64,000 bases of DNA from the NCBI RefSeq assembly GCF_030209575.1, contig NZ_JARVRS010000001.1:744001-808000 (forward strand), written 5' to 3'. The translations under genes and the position numbers were made by a program. This DNA is from Leifsonia sp. fls2-241-R2A-40a (lineage in GTDB: Bacteria; Actinomycetota; Actinomycetes; Actinomycetales; Microbacteriaceae). Below the pieces are notes generated by a model. The model saw nothing but the letters and a program-made list of their open reading frames with translations, was not told the origin of the DNA and did no database searches. Positions 17,878-27,019 of the stretch are shown one piece after another; within the stretch, counting starts at the first letter, position 1, and each line of letters begins with the position of its first letter.

Positions 17878-19002
17878 CTACTTGAGGTCGGATTCCTTGT
17901 AGTAGCCGCTGTCGACCAGGACCTTCTGGTAGTTGTCCTTGGTCACGACGACGGGCTGGAAGAGGTAGCTCGGGACCACCTTGACCTTGTTGTCGTAGCT
18001 CTTCGTGTCGTTGACCTCGGGCTTCTTGCCCGACAGCACGTCGTTGGCCATCTTCGCGGCCTCGTTCGCAAGCTGACGGGTGTCCTTGTAGATGGTCGAG
18101 TACTGCGTGCCGGCGATGATCTGCTTCACGCTGGCGACCTCGGCGTCCTGACCGGTGATGATCGGGAGCTTCTTGCCGCCGGAGCCGTAGCCCGCGCCCT
18201 CGAGCGCGCTGAGGATGCCGTCCGAGAGGCCGTCGTACGGGGAGAGCACGCCCTGGACGTCCGCGCCGGTCGAGTACGACTTCGCGACGAGGTCCTGCAT
18301 GCGGGCCTTGGCGGTCGCCGGGTCCCAGCGCAGGATGGCCACCTGGTTGAAGTTCGTCTGGCCGCTCTTGACCACGAGGGTCCCGTCCGCGATGTACGGC
18401 TTCAGCGTGTCCATCGCGCCGTTGTAGAAGAACGTGGCGTTGTTGTCGTCCGGGCTGCCGGCGAACACCTCGATGTTGAAGGGGCCCTTCTGGCCGGTCT
18501 TCTTGCCGTCGGCGTCGAGCACGCCCAGGCCGGTCAGCAGCGAGTTCGCCTGGTAGACGCCGACCTTGTAGTTGTCGAACGAGACGTAGTAGTCGACGTT
18601 CTTGTCGCCGGTGAGGAGGCGGTCGTACGAGATGACCTTGATGCCGGCCTTCGCTGCCGCATCCAGCTGGTCGGTGAGCGATCCGCCGTCGATGGACGCG
18701 ATGATCAGGACCTTTGCGCCCTTGGTGATCATCGTGTTCACCTGCTGTACCTGCGTCGGGATGTCGTTGTTGGCGTATTCGAGATCGACCTTGTAGCCGT
18801 TCTTCTGCAGGTCGGACTTGACGGCGTTGCCGTCGGCGATCCACCGCTCCGACACCTTGGTCGGCATCGCGACGCCGACGAGCGCGCCCTTGTTGTCCGT
18901 GCTCGAGCCGGTGCCGCCACCGCGGCCCCCTCCCGAGCAGGCGGCGAGTGCGACCGCGACGCCGAGTGCGGCGGCGGCCAGTGCGACTTTCCTGAACTTC
19001 AC
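17878..19002 (-). CDS. chvE: Multiple monosaccharide-binding lipoprotein (ChvE type)
   Basis: This 374-residue solute-binding protein has a lipoprotein signal peptide ending in the lipobox LAAC, followed by a glycine-rich linker. The mature domain is of the ChvE/XylF family. It shows [66 protein letters not shown] and [16 protein letters not shown]. It catches monosaccharides outside the membrane for the MmsA/MmsB-type importer encoded downstream. ChvE-type proteins typically bind arabinose, galactose, glucose and xylose. It is the first gene of the operon, and the region upstream has a promoter and a LacI-type site. Confidence 0.9.
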   Translation of the reverse strand: MKFRKVALAAAALGVAVALAACSGGGRGGGTGSSTDNKGALVGVAMPTKVSERWIADGNAVKSDLQKNGYKVDLEYANNDIPTQVQQVNTMITKGAKVLIIASIDGGSLTDQLDAAAKAGIKVISYDRLLTGDKNVDYYVSFDNYKVGVYQANSLLTGLGVLDADGKKTGQKGPFNIEVFAGSPDDNNATFFYNGAMDTLKPYIADGTLVVKSGQTNFNQVAILRWDPATAKARMQDLVAKSYSTGADVQGVLSPYDGLSDGILSALEGAGYGSGGKKLPIITGQDAEVASVKQIIAGTQYSTIYKDTRQLANEAAKMANDVLSGKKPEVNDTKSYDNKVKVVPSYLFQPVVVTKDNYQKVLVDSGYYKESDLK

Positions 19003-19318
19003 TGTGATTCCCTTCGAGCGTTGTGGCGACCGGCGCGCCCACTGCGCACGGGCTCGCCGAGCTCGGAACTGTCACGCGTCCGTCGGCCAGCGTTCGACGG
19101 GGTGCAGCAGGAGCGATCGCGGCTGTGCGATCCGGCTGCTGTCATGTGCGACTCCCTCGTCGTATGCTGGGCGGTACGCGATATATGTGACCGGTCCCAG
19201 AACGGGTTAGACGCTATGACCTGAGCACCACGTCAGTCAAGTGGTTCGCGGAAAAATATGATGAGCACGTTCACCGAGGGCGGCAGTGAAGCCGCCCTCG
19301 CCGTACGAGACGAGTTGC
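19003..19318. promoter_or_regulatory. Divergent promoter region of the monosaccharide importer and LacI gene
   Basis: This 316-bp gap has no gene. On the minus strand it holds a -35 TTGACT (19235-19240) and a -10-like CATAGC (19213-19218) with a 16-bp spacer, directed at the importer operon. Just downstream is TGTGACCGGTCCCA (19186-19199), a 14-bp palindrome with one mismatch and central CG. That is the classic LacI-family operator form, placed over the expected transcription start. The rest is unremarkable leader sequence. Confidence 0.55.
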
Positions 19319-20347
19319 ATGGACAAGCCCGCCGACGAGCAGCGCGCCCTCTCCATCCGGGACATCGCCCGGCTGGCCGGAGTGTCGCGCCAGACGGTGT
19401 CCCGCGTGCTCAACGGCGAGCGCTACATCAAGCCGTCGACCGAGGCGCAGGTGCGCGCCGTCATCGAGGAGCATGCCTGGCGCCCCAACAGCGCCGCCCG
19501 CGCCTTGGCGACCGCGCGGTCGAAGACGATCGGGCTGCTGGTGTCGGCCCGCTCGCACTACGGCCCGTTCTCGGCGGCGACGGCGATCGACGAGGCCGCC
19601 AGGGCGCGCGGGTACGCCATCCTGTCGGCCACCGTGGCGCGGGAGGACGACGCCACGATCTCCGAGGCGCTCGACGCCTTCGCCGCGCAGGGCGTCGAGG
19701 GCGTGGTGGTCATCGCGCCGCAGCAACGCGCACATGAAGCGCTGCAGCGGGTCGCCATCCGCGTGCCGTTCGTCAGCATGCACTGGAAGGACGACAGCGA
19801 CGGTCGGGTGGCGGCCTTCGACCAGGAGGCGGGCGCGCGCCTGGCGACCCGGCACCTGATCGAACTCGGCCACACCCGCATCCGCCATCTCGCCGGGCCC
19901 CAGGACTGGAACGAGGCGGAGGACCGGATGAACGGCTTCCTCGCCGAACTCAACGATCACGATCTCCCCGTGACTGCGCCGCTGCTCGGCGACTGGACCG
20001 CGGACCTCGGGTACGAGGTCGGGATGAAGCTGTTCGACCATCCCGACTTCACTGCGGTGTTCGCCTCCAACGACCAGATGGCGCTCGGACTCATCCACGC
20101 GGCCGCCGACTGCGGCCTGTCCGTGCCGGGCGACCTGAGCATTGTGGGGTTCGACGACATCCCCGAGGCGAAGCACTTCTCCCCGCCGCTGACCACGATC
20201 CGGCAGGACTTCGCCTGGCTGGGCGCCCACGCGATCGACGTACTGGTGTCGCAGATCGAGGGAGACGAGCCGTCCGGGTCGACGGACTACCCCGTCCCCG
20301 AGCTCGTCGTGCGTGCGAGCACCGCTCCGCCGCGCGCCCAGGCCTGA
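19319..20347 (+). CDS. LacI family repressor of the monosaccharide importer
   Basis: The 342-residue protein has a LacI helix-turn-helix (SIRDIARLAGVSRQTVSRVLNGERYIK, about residues 11-37) and a hinge near ARALATARSKTIGLLVS. The sugar-binding domain ends with GFDDIPEAKHFSPPLTTIRQDF. The ATG at 19319 is chosen because conservation begins close to it. Two earlier in-frame starts, including a GTG at 19286, are possible. It is divergent from the ChvE-type operon, which has a matching operator, so it is the probable repressor. The likely inducer is the imported sugar. Confidence 0.9.
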   Translation: MDKPADEQRALSIRDIARLAGVSRQTVSRVLNGERYIKPSTEAQVRAVIEEHAWRPNSAARALATARSKTIGLLVSARSHYGPFSAATAIDEAARARGYAILSATVAREDDATISEALDAFAAQGVEGVVVIAPQQRAHEALQRVAIRVPFVSMHWKDDSDGRVAAFDQEAGARLATRHLIELGHTRIRHLAGPQDWNEAEDRMNGFLAELNDHDLPVTAPLLGDWTADLGYEVGMKLFDHPDFTAVFASNDQMALGLIHAAADCGLSVPGDLSIVGFDDIPEAKHFSPPLTTIRQDFAWLGAHAIDVLVSQIEGDEPSGSTDYPVPELVVRASTAPPRAQA

Positions 20348-20393
20348 TGACGGGCGCTGCGAGGCGTACCGTAGCCCCTATGCGAGTCCCCGA

Positions 20394-22358
20394 ATGAAGG
20401 TGTCGGCCGAGCGAGGCGGAACGCGCTCCTCTCACGGAGGAGTCGCCGGCACACCTCCGGCCGGTCACCACCGTCACCCCGTCATGGCGGCGGCCGCGCT
20501 GGCCGCACTGGGTGTCGTCTTCGGCGACATCGGCACGAGCCCGCTCTATGCGCTGAAGACGGTGTTCCTGCTCGACGGCGGCGTGGTCGGAGCGCAGCAG
20601 GACGACGTCTACGGCGTGATCTCGATGATGTTCTGGAGCGTCACGATCATCGTGTCGATCAAGTACCTCGGCATCCTGATGCGCGCCGACAACGACGGCG
20701 AGGGCGGCGTGATGGCGCTGGCTGCGCTGGCCCAGCGGCTGTATGCGAACCGCGCCAGCAAGGCGGGAGTGCTGCTGCTCATCGGGATCGTCGGCGTCGC
20801 GCTGTTCTACGGCGACTCGATCATCACCCCCGCGATCAGTGTCCTGTCGGCGGTCGAAGGCCTCCACGTCACCGTCCCGGCGATCTCGCACCTCGTCATC
20901 CCGATCTCGGTCGTCATCCTGGTCGTCCTCTTCGCCGGGCAGCGGTTCGGGACGGGCAAGGTCGGGGTGCTCTTCGGACCGGTCATGGTGCTGTGGTTCG
21001 CCGTGCTGGCCGTTGCGGGTCTGACGATGGTCGTGCAGTACCCGTCGGTCCTTCTCGGCCTGTCCCCCACCTACGCGATAGCGTTCATCATCGCCCACCC
21101 GGCGGTGTCGTTCATCGCGCTCGGAGCGGTGGTGCTCGTCATCACCGGAGCGGAGGCGCTCTACGCCGACATGGGCCACTTCGGCCGGTCGCCGATCCGC
21201 CGCGCCTGGTTCGTCCTCGTGTTCCCCGCCCTCACGCTCAACTACCTGGGGCAGGCGGCGCTCATCCTGCACAACCCCGCTGCGAAGGCGAACCCGTTCT
21301 TCCTGATGATCCCGGAATGGGGCCGCCTGCCGGTCGTCATCCTCGCCACCGTGGCCACCGTGATCGCCAGCCAGGCCGTCATCTCCGGTGCCTTCTCGCT
21401 CTCGCGGCAGGCCATCTCGCTCGGACTGCTGCCTCCGCTCACCATCCGGCAGACGTCGAAACGGGAGGGCGGCCAGATCTACCTCCCGGCGATCAACTTC
21501 CTGCTGTTCATCGGCGTGATCGCGGTCATGCTCGCGTTCGGCTCCTCCGACCGTCTCTCGACGGCGTACGGGATCTCCGTGACCGGAGCACTCGTCGTCG
21601 ACACCCTGCTTCTGCTGCTGGTCGCGCGGCCCCTCTGGAATTGGGCGCCCTGGAAGATCGTGCTCGCGGCGGTCGCGTTCGGCGGGCTCGAGCTGGCGTT
21701 CCTCGCGGGCAACCTCTTCAAGGTGATCAACGGCGGCTGGGTGCCGCTGCTCATCGCCGCAGCGGTGATCCTCGTGATGACGACCTGGCGGCGCGGACGC
21801 CAGCTGGTGCAGGACGACCGCCGTCGCAAGGAGGGCTCCCTCTCCGAGTTCATCGAGGACGTGCGGGTGCAGAATCTGCCGCGCGTTCCGGGCATCGCGG
21901 TGTTCCCGCACCCCAACAAGGACACGACGCCGCTCGCGCTCCGGGCGAACGTCAAGCACAACCACGTCCTGCACGAGCACGTCGTCATCGTGTCGATCAG
22001 CACGGCGCAGGTGCCGCACGTGCCGCCGAGCGAGGCGTTCACGTACGACGACCTCGGCTACGCGGACGACGGGATCGAGCACCTCAGCATCCGCTTCGGC
22101 TTCTCCGACAAGCCGGACATCCCGCGCGCCCTGCGCGCCGCATGCCGGGCCGGAGTGCTGCCGATCGACCCGGCCGGCTTCACGAAGGCGTCGTACTTCA
22201 TCTCCCGTGGCGCCATCCGCACCACGCGGACGAACGGGATGGTGCGCTGGCGCCGGTCGCTGTTCGTCGCCCTCGCCCACAACGCCGCGGACCCGGCAGC
22301 CCGGTTCGGGCTGCCGGCGCTCCGGACGGTCACGATGGGGAGTGACGTCGAGATCTAG
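20394..22358 (+). CDS. kup: KUP family potassium uptake protein
   Basis: This 654-residue membrane protein is a Kup/HAK/KT potassium transporter (K+/H+ symport). Family signatures include GVVFGDIGTSPLYALKTVF, LYADMGHFG, PALTLNYLGQAALIL, ASQAVISGAFSLSRQAISLGLLP and YGISVTGALVVDTLL. There are about twelve membrane helices and then a cytoplasmic C-terminal domain from about residue 455. The start at 20394 (MKVSAERGG) is preferred over the longer open frame. It follows the LacI gene by 46 bp and is convergent with the quinone oxidoreductase gene. No link to sugar uptake is implied. Confidence 0.94.
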   Translation: MKVSAERGGTRSSHGGVAGTPPAGHHRHPVMAAAALAALGVVFGDIGTSPLYALKTVFLLDGGVVGAQQDDVYGVISMMFWSVTIIVSIKYLGILMRADNDGEGGVMALAALAQRLYANRASKAGVLLLIGIVGVALFYGDSIITPAISVLSAVEGLHVTVPAISHLVIPISVVILVVLFAGQRFGTGKVGVLFGPVMVLWFAVLAVAGLTMVVQYPSVLLGLSPTYAIAFIIAHPAVSFIALGAVVLVITGAEALYADMGHFGRSPIRRAWFVLVFPALTLNYLGQAALILHNPAAKANPFFLMIPEWGRLPVVILATVATVIASQAVISGAFSLSRQAISLGLLPPLTIRQTSKREGGQIYLPAINFLLFIGVIAVMLAFGSSDRLSTAYGISVTGALVVDTLLLLLVARPLWNWAPWKIVLAAVAFGGLELAFLAGNLFKVINGGWVPLLIAAAVILVMTTWRRGRQLVQDDRRRKEGSLSEFIEDVRVQNLPRVPGIAVFPHPNKDTTPLALRANVKHNHVLHEHVVIVSISTAQVPHVPPSEAFTYDDLGYADDGIEHLSIRFGFSDKPDIPRALRAACRAGVLPIDPAGFTKASYFISRGAIRTTRTNGMVRWRRSLFVALAHNAADPAARFGLPALRTVTMGSDVEI

Positions 22359-22363
22359 CGGCG

Positions 22364-23299
22364 TCAGGCCGCCGGGACCACCAGGACCTTTCCACGCAGC
22401 GTGCCCGCCGCTGCCCGCTCGTGCACCGCGGCGAGGTCGCTGAGCGGCACCTGCTCCGCGGTCTGCACCCGCAGCTCCCCCGCGTCGACCAGGGAGACGA
22501 GCTGCGCGAGCTGGCCAGCGTCGCTGCGGACGAAGAGGACGATGCCGCGGACGCCGCGGGCCTCGTCGCTCGGCGCGGGCATCCACGCCGTGGTGCTGAC
22601 GATCACACCGCCGTCGCGGACCAGGTCGAGGAGGGAGGCGAACTCCTCGGGCTCGAGCGGGGCGAGGTTGAGCAGGACGTCGACGGGCTCGGTCACAGCA
22701 TCCCGCAGTGCGGTCGTCGTGTGGTCGATGACCTGGTCCGCCCCGGCGGCCGCCACGCTGTCGCGGCTGCGGGGGCTCGCGGTCGCGACGACGACGGCGC
22801 CCGCCCGCTTGGCGAGTTGCACGGCGTAACCGCCCACGGCTCCCCCGGCGCCGACGACCAGCAGCCGCTGTCCCGACTCGAGGCCGGCCTGCTCGAAGAG
22901 CGCCTGCCAGGCGGTGAGCCCGACCGACGGGAGCGCGGCGGAGTCGACCAGCGGAATGCTCGTCGGCGCGGCAGCCAGCACCGAGGCCGGAGCGACGACG
23001 TACTCGGCCGCTCCCCCGTCGGCGGTCATCGGGAGGAACCCGACGACCGCGTCCCCGACGGAGAAGTTCTCCACTCCGTCGCCGAGGGCGTCGACCGTGC
23101 CCGAGACGTCGTAGCCCGGGATGTGCGGAAGCGTCACCGGGAGCGGCAGGCTGCCGGCCCGGATGCCGTTGTCGGCCGCGTTGAACGCCGAGGCGGCTAC
23201 GCGCAGCCGCACCTCCCCGGCGCCGGGGACCGGCTGCTCGGCCTCCTCGTAGTGCAGGACCTCGGGACCGCCGTGCTCGTGGAAACGTACTGCCTTCAT
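22364..23299 (-). CDS. NADPH:quinone oxidoreductase-like MDR protein
   Basis: This 311-residue protein starts MKAVRFHEHGGPEVL, the classic start of the quinone oxidoreductase family. It has IPGYDVSGTVDALGDGV in the GroES-like domain and VVGAGGAVGGYAVQLAKRAGAVVVATAS for NADPH binding. There are no zinc ligands. The second of two adjacent ATG codons (23299) is used because GAGG lies at the right distance. It is divergent from a MarR regulator, and two identical-type palindromes lie in the gap. Expression is probably induced by an electrophile or quinone sensed by that regulator. Confidence 0.9.
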   Translation of the reverse strand: MKAVRFHEHGGPEVLHYEEAEQPVPGAGEVRLRVAASAFNAADNGIRAGSLPLPVTLPHIPGYDVSGTVDALGDGVENFSVGDAVVGFLPMTADGGAAEYVVAPASVLAAAPTSIPLVDSAALPSVGLTAWQALFEQAGLESGQRLLVVGAGGAVGGYAVQLAKRAGAVVVATASPRSRDSVAAAGADQVIDHTTTALRDAVTEPVDVLLNLAPLEPEEFASLLDLVRDGGVIVSTTAWMPAPSDEARGVRGIVLFVRSDAGQLAQLVSLVDAGELRVQTAEQVPLSDLAAVHERAAAGTLRGKVLVVPAA

Positions 23300-23318
23300 C
23301 ATGTCCTCTTCCGTCGCG

Positions 23319-23374
23319 TGCTTCGAATTCGAAGCATCTGCGCATGACGGTAGCACTGCTTCGAGTTCGAAGCA
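23319..23374. promoter_or_regulatory. Twin MarR operators
   Basis: TGCTTCGAATTCGAAGCA (23319-23336) is a perfect 18-bp palindrome. TGCTTCGAGTTCGAAGCA (23357-23374) is the same with one central change. Their centres are 38 bp apart. They fill the divergent gap between the quinone oxidoreductase gene and the MarR gene, so one repressor probably controls both genes through these sites. Confidence 0.8.
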
Positions 23375-23388
23375 ACTAGGATGGACGC

Positions 23389-23892
23389 ATGCCTGCGAAG
23401 CCGCCGCCCCTCGATCCCGTCCAACTCGGCGCCTACTTCGCGCTGATCGAGACGAGCAGCCTGCTGAAGCACACCGTCGAGCAGCAGCTGCGCGACGCCG
23501 GCGACCTCAGCTACGTGCAGTTCCAACTGCTGGCACGGCTCGGCGACTCCCCCACGGGCAGCCACCGCATGACCGACCTGGCCGACGGCGTCGTCTACAG
23601 CCGAAGCGGACTCACGTATCAGGCGCAGGTGCTGGAGCAGCGCGGCCTGGTCACCCGGGCACCCTCGCGCGACGACGAACGCAGTGTCGTCGTGACGATC
23701 ACCGACGCCGGCCGAGCGGTGCTCGCGACCGTGTTCCCCGGCCACATCGCGGTGCTCGACGACCTCCTCTTCGCCTCCCTGACCCGCGCCGACATCGTCG
23801 ACCTGGAACGCGTGCTGGCGAAGGTCAGGGACCACATGCGGGCGAACCCGCCGCGTTCGGCGGCCCCGCGGCGGCGGAAGTCCGGCTCCTAG
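23389..23892 (+). CDS. MarR family transcriptional regulator
   Basis: The 167-residue winged-helix protein shows the MarR core: QLRDAGDLSYVQFQLLARLGDSP, MTDLADGVVYSRSGLTYQAQVLEQRGLV (recognition helix) and PSRDDERSVVVTITDAGRAVL (wing), at about residues 30-115. It is divergent from a quinone oxidoreductase gene with twin palindromic operators between them, so it most likely represses that gene and itself. The stop overlaps the end of the convergent amidohydrolase gene. The basic tail PRRRKSG may add DNA contact. Confidence 0.92.
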   Translation: MPAKPPPLDPVQLGAYFALIETSSLLKHTVEQQLRDAGDLSYVQFQLLARLGDSPTGSHRMTDLADGVVYSRSGLTYQAQVLEQRGLVTRAPSRDDERSVVVTITDAGRAVLATVFPGHIAVLDDLLFASLTRADIVDLERVLAKVRDHMRANPPRSAAPRRRKSGS

Positions 23893-25517
23893 GCCCGGTA
23901 CGCCGTCCGCCCCGCGACGATCGTCTCGACCACCCGGGCGTCGAGCAGGGAGGCGGGACCGCGCTCGAAGACGTCGGCGTCGAGGATGGCCGCATCCGCC
24001 GCGTATCCTGGCGCGATCCGTCCGCGCCATCCTCCGTCGCCGACGGAGGCGGCCGCATCCCGGGTCGCGTGGGCGATCGCGCGCTCCAGCGGCAGAGCGA
24101 ACTGCGGCTGCACCGCGGCCACCGAGGGCACCAGCGCCGAGGCCCGCGTCGACGCGACGTACATGTTCGCGAGGGCCTGATGCGGCGCTGTGGGCGAGTC
24201 GGTCGAGAACGCGAGGAGCGCGCCGGCGTCTTCATACTCCGGCCACGGGAACGCCCGCTCGACCCGGTCGTCGCCCAGCATCGCGACCCAGTTGTCGAAG
24301 ATCGCGGGATCGGCATGGACGGGCTGCATCGACGCCGTGACGCCCAGCCGGGCCATCCGCTCCGCTGTTCCCGGCGCCGCGTACTCGAGGTGCTCGATCC
24401 GGTGCCGGCGGGGACGGTCGCCGTTCTGCGCGACGGCCTGCTCGATCGCATCCAGTGCGAGCTGGCTCGCGAAGTCGCCGATGGCGTGCTGCGCGATCTG
24501 CAGGCCGGCCGCATCGGCGGCGGCCACGACGGGGGCGAGCCGCTCCAGCGGCCAGATCGGGTCCGCGTTCGAACCGTTCGCGTACGGCTGCCGCATGGCG
24601 GCGGTGCACGCGTCGATCACCCCGTCGAGGATGAGCTTGATCCCGACGACGCGGAGCCACGGGGTCGACGGATCGGCAGCACGTCGCGCGGCCTCGGCGA
24701 CCTGCGCCAGGTTCTGCTCGTCGTCGCCGGTGTTCGTGATCAGCCAGTGCGCCGCCACGCGGATGGGCAGCACTCCGCCGCGGCGGTCCTGCGCACGCTG
24801 CAGCGCGGCCAGGCCGAACTCGTCCATCGCCATGTCGACCGCGCCGGTGACACCGGTCGCCAGGTACGCGGCGAGCGTTCGCTCGACCTGCGCATCCCGG
24901 TCCGCGTCGGTGGTGGCGGCGTCGCGCTGCGCCCACGCGTACTGGGTGGCCGCGGTCTCCAGCAGGAGCCCGGTCGGCTCACCGTCGGCGTCGCGCACGA
25001 TCTCGCCGCCGATCGGGTCGGGGGTGTCGCGCGTGATGCCGAGCTCGGTGAGGGCTGCGGCATTCACCCAGCACGAGTGGTAGTCGTTCGCATCCAGGTA
25101 GACGGGGATGTCGGAGATCACCGCATCGATCATGGCGGCAGTCGGCGCGCCGTCCGGCACCGCGTCGAACAGCCAGCCCCGCCCGCGCAGCACCGTCGCG
25201 GCCGGGTCGGCCTCCCGGGCCTCGAGGAGCAGCCGCTGAATGTCCTCGAGGTTCCGTGCCCCGGTGAGGTACACCTGCCCGAGCGCGGCTCCCATCATCA
25301 GCAGGTGCGTGTGCGCGTCCGTGAACCCGGGCAGGACGAGACGTCCCTCCAGCTCGACGACCCGGTCGGCGGCCGGCGCGTCGTCGCCGTCCCGGCCCAC
25401 CCAGACGATGCGGTCTCCGGTGACGGCGAACGCCGTCGCCCACGCCCGCTCGGGATTCGCGTCGGCCGTGAAGACGCGGCCGTTCCGGTAAAGGGTCGTC
25501 TGGTCGAGGTCGGTCAC
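23889..25517 (-). CDS. YtcJ-type amidohydrolase linked to an NCS1 permease
   Basis: The 542-residue protein is a metal-dependent amidohydrolase of the YtcJ subgroup (amidohydrolase 3). Visible signatures are LVLPGFTDAHTHLLMMG with the HxH metal ligands, GRGWLFDAV, IKLILDGVIDACTAAM, QIAQHAIGDFASQLALDAIE, RHRIEHLEYAAP and the late aspartate in AFSTDSPTAPHQAL. Its GTG start overlaps the stop of the upstream transporter gene (GTGA), so the two are co-translated. The transporter probably brings in the substrate, a cyclic amide or N-substituted nucleobase-like compound. The substrate is not known for this family. Confidence 0.87.
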   Translation of the reverse strand: MTDLDQTTLYRNGRVFTADANPERAWATAFAVTGDRIVWVGRDGDDAPAADRVVELEGRLVLPGFTDAHTHLLMMGAALGQVYLTGARNLEDIQRLLLEAREADPAATVLRGRGWLFDAVPDGAPTAAMIDAVISDIPVYLDANDYHSCWVNAAALTELGITRDTPDPIGGEIVRDADGEPTGLLLETAATQYAWAQRDAATTDADRDAQVERTLAAYLATGVTGAVDMAMDEFGLAALQRAQDRRGGVLPIRVAAHWLITNTGDDEQNLAQVAEAARRAADPSTPWLRVVGIKLILDGVIDACTAAMRQPYANGSNADPIWPLERLAPVVAAADAAGLQIAQHAIGDFASQLALDAIEQAVAQNGDRPRRHRIEHLEYAAPGTAERMARLGVTASMQPVHADPAIFDNWVAMLGDDRVERAFPWPEYEDAGALLAFSTDSPTAPHQALANMYVASTRASALVPSVAAVQPQFALPLERAIAHATRDAAASVGDGGWRGRIAPGYAADAAILDADVFERGPASLLDARVVETIVAGRTAYRA

Positions 25518-26944
25518 AGCCGCCCCTCCTTTCCGAGCCGGGTGCGGCTCAACAGTGCGTACACGGCGGCGGAGACCGTCATCCCTGCCGGCACGGAGAG
25601 ATCGACGTGGCCGAGCGCCTGCCCGATCGGGCCGGTCCAGACGTCGGTCGAGAGGCAGAGCGCCGTGACGAGCCCTCCCAGGAGGAGCGCGACGATCCCG
25701 GGAATGCTCCAGCCGCCTGTGAACCAGTACCGTCCGCCGCGACCGGTATCGAACAGGTCGACGCTGTCGTAGACGTACCGGCGCTGGATCACGTCCACCG
25801 CATAGATGGCCATCGCCGGCCCGGACACGATGACGAGGAACTGCAGCATCAGGTTCGCCGCTTCGAGCAGGCTCGAGGAGAGCACGAGGTAGATGGTCAG
25901 AGCGGTGCCGACCAGTCCGACGATGATCGCCGCCGGGATGCGCTTGAGCCGGAAGCCGATCGCCTGCAGCGCCATGCTGGACGTGTACGTGGTCATCGCG
26001 TTGAGCGCGATCGTGTTGACGACCACGCCGATGACGAGCAGCGGGCCGAGCCAGCCCGGCAGCAGGTCGAACAGCGCCACATCGATTCCGGCGTCGAAGG
26101 CGGAGGCCTTCAGCCCGGTCGCGAGGAGCACTCCCACCGCGGTGAAGACGACGAACGGGATGGCGCCGCCGAACGCCGTCGCGGCCGCGATGTGCGATGG
26201 CTTCGTCGACCGCGGCAGGTAGCGCGCGATGTCCGGGCTGTTGATGAACGACAGGGGCGTGGAGGCGAGGATCGTGAAGCCGATCGAGAGGGCCGACCAG
26301 AGCGGCACTCCCCCGAGCGGCTCGGGCGCCGTGTACTGCCAGTTGACCGTGGGGAGGATGAACGCTGACACCAGCACGAAGATCGCGAACAGCACGATGG
26401 CCATCACCGGGTAGATGCGCAGGATGAGCCCGTGCCCGAAGATCGCGACCAGGATCGTGATGGCGGAGACGACGATGGTCACACCGATCGGCACCCACAC
26501 CGGGTCGTCGAGCCCGATACGGCGCAGCAGGTCCGCACCCATGAACGATGAGGCGAGCCAGGTCAGCGACAGGAAGACCGCTCCGATGAACCAGCCGACG
26601 AAGGCGACGAAGAGCTTGTTGCCGATGATGCCGTACATCGCGCGCGTCACGACCGAGCCGGACGTGCCGGCGGCCGGCCCGCTCCCCGCGATGAGCCCGG
26701 GGAAGACCCAGAGCAGCGAGGCGACGACGATCACCGCGAAGGCCTGCCAGATCTCGAGGCCGAGCAGGATGAGGGTGGCACCGATCGTGAAGTTCAGGAT
26801 GCTGACGCCCGGCGCCGCCCACACGAAGAACAGGTCGCGCGCACGGCCGTGCCGCTCGCTGTCGCTGATCACCTCGATGCCACGGGTCTCGGGCTGCGTC
26901 GACGCGTCCACGAAGTGTTCGGTGCCGGTCCGCGCTTCGGACAT
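25514..26944 (-). CDS. NCS1 family cytosine/purine permease (CodB-like)
   Basis: This 476-residue membrane protein has about twelve helices and the look of the nucleobase:cation symporter-1 family. Examples are LFFVWAAPGVSILNFTIGATLILLGLEIWQAF near the N-terminus and PLSFINSPDIARYLPRSTKPSHIAAATAFGGAIPF in the middle. NCS1 proteins import cytosine, purines, allantoin or hydantoins. It is divergent from a TetR regulator and precedes the amidohydrolase gene, which it overlaps by four bases. Together they form an uptake-and-hydrolysis pair controlled by the TetR protein. Hydantoin- or cytosine-type substrates are a guess from the transporter family. Confidence 0.9.
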   Translation of the reverse strand: MSEARTGTEHFVDASTQPETRGIEVISDSERHGRARDLFFVWAAPGVSILNFTIGATLILLGLEIWQAFAVIVVASLLWVFPGLIAGSGPAAGTSGSVVTRAMYGIIGNKLFVAFVGWFIGAVFLSLTWLASSFMGADLLRRIGLDDPVWVPIGVTIVVSAITILVAIFGHGLILRIYPVMAIVLFAIFVLVSAFILPTVNWQYTAPEPLGGVPLWSALSIGFTILASTPLSFINSPDIARYLPRSTKPSHIAAATAFGGAIPFVVFTAVGVLLATGLKASAFDAGIDVALFDLLPGWLGPLLVIGVVVNTIALNAMTTYTSSMALQAIGFRLKRIPAAIIVGLVGTALTIYLVLSSSLLEAANLMLQFLVIVSGPAMAIYAVDVIQRRYVYDSVDLFDTGRGGRYWFTGGWSIPGIVALLLGGLVTALCLSTDVWTGPIGQALGHVDLSVPAGMTVSAAVYALLSRTRLGKEGRL

Positions 26945-26973
26945 GGGGTTCCTCTCCTGACCCAGCTCCCTCG

Positions 26974-27019
26974 CTGTTGGTCATGCGGCCAATAGGCTGT
27001 TGGTCAGTCATTCAATAGC
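26974..27019. promoter_or_regulatory. Two tandem 23-bp operator repeats abutting the TetR start codon
   Basis: Two 23-bp units lie directly head to tail. Each reads CTGTTGGTCA, then six variable bases, then CAATAG, at 26974-26996 and 26997-27019. Within each unit TTGG and CAATA are in partial inverted symmetry. The second unit ends one base before the ATG at 27020. The pair lies between the NCS1 permease gene and the TetR gene and is the likely TetR operator. Confidence 0.65.

Noticed and set aside
20091-23375. A 1094-residue open frame on the minus strand across the LacI and Kup region, and a 1153-residue frame on the plus strand at 44328-47789
   Set aside because: Both lie antisense to clear coding sequences. 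Their translations are rich in R, D, H, E, G and V with no domain, as expected when the third-position GC bias of the real gene removes stop codons from other frames.
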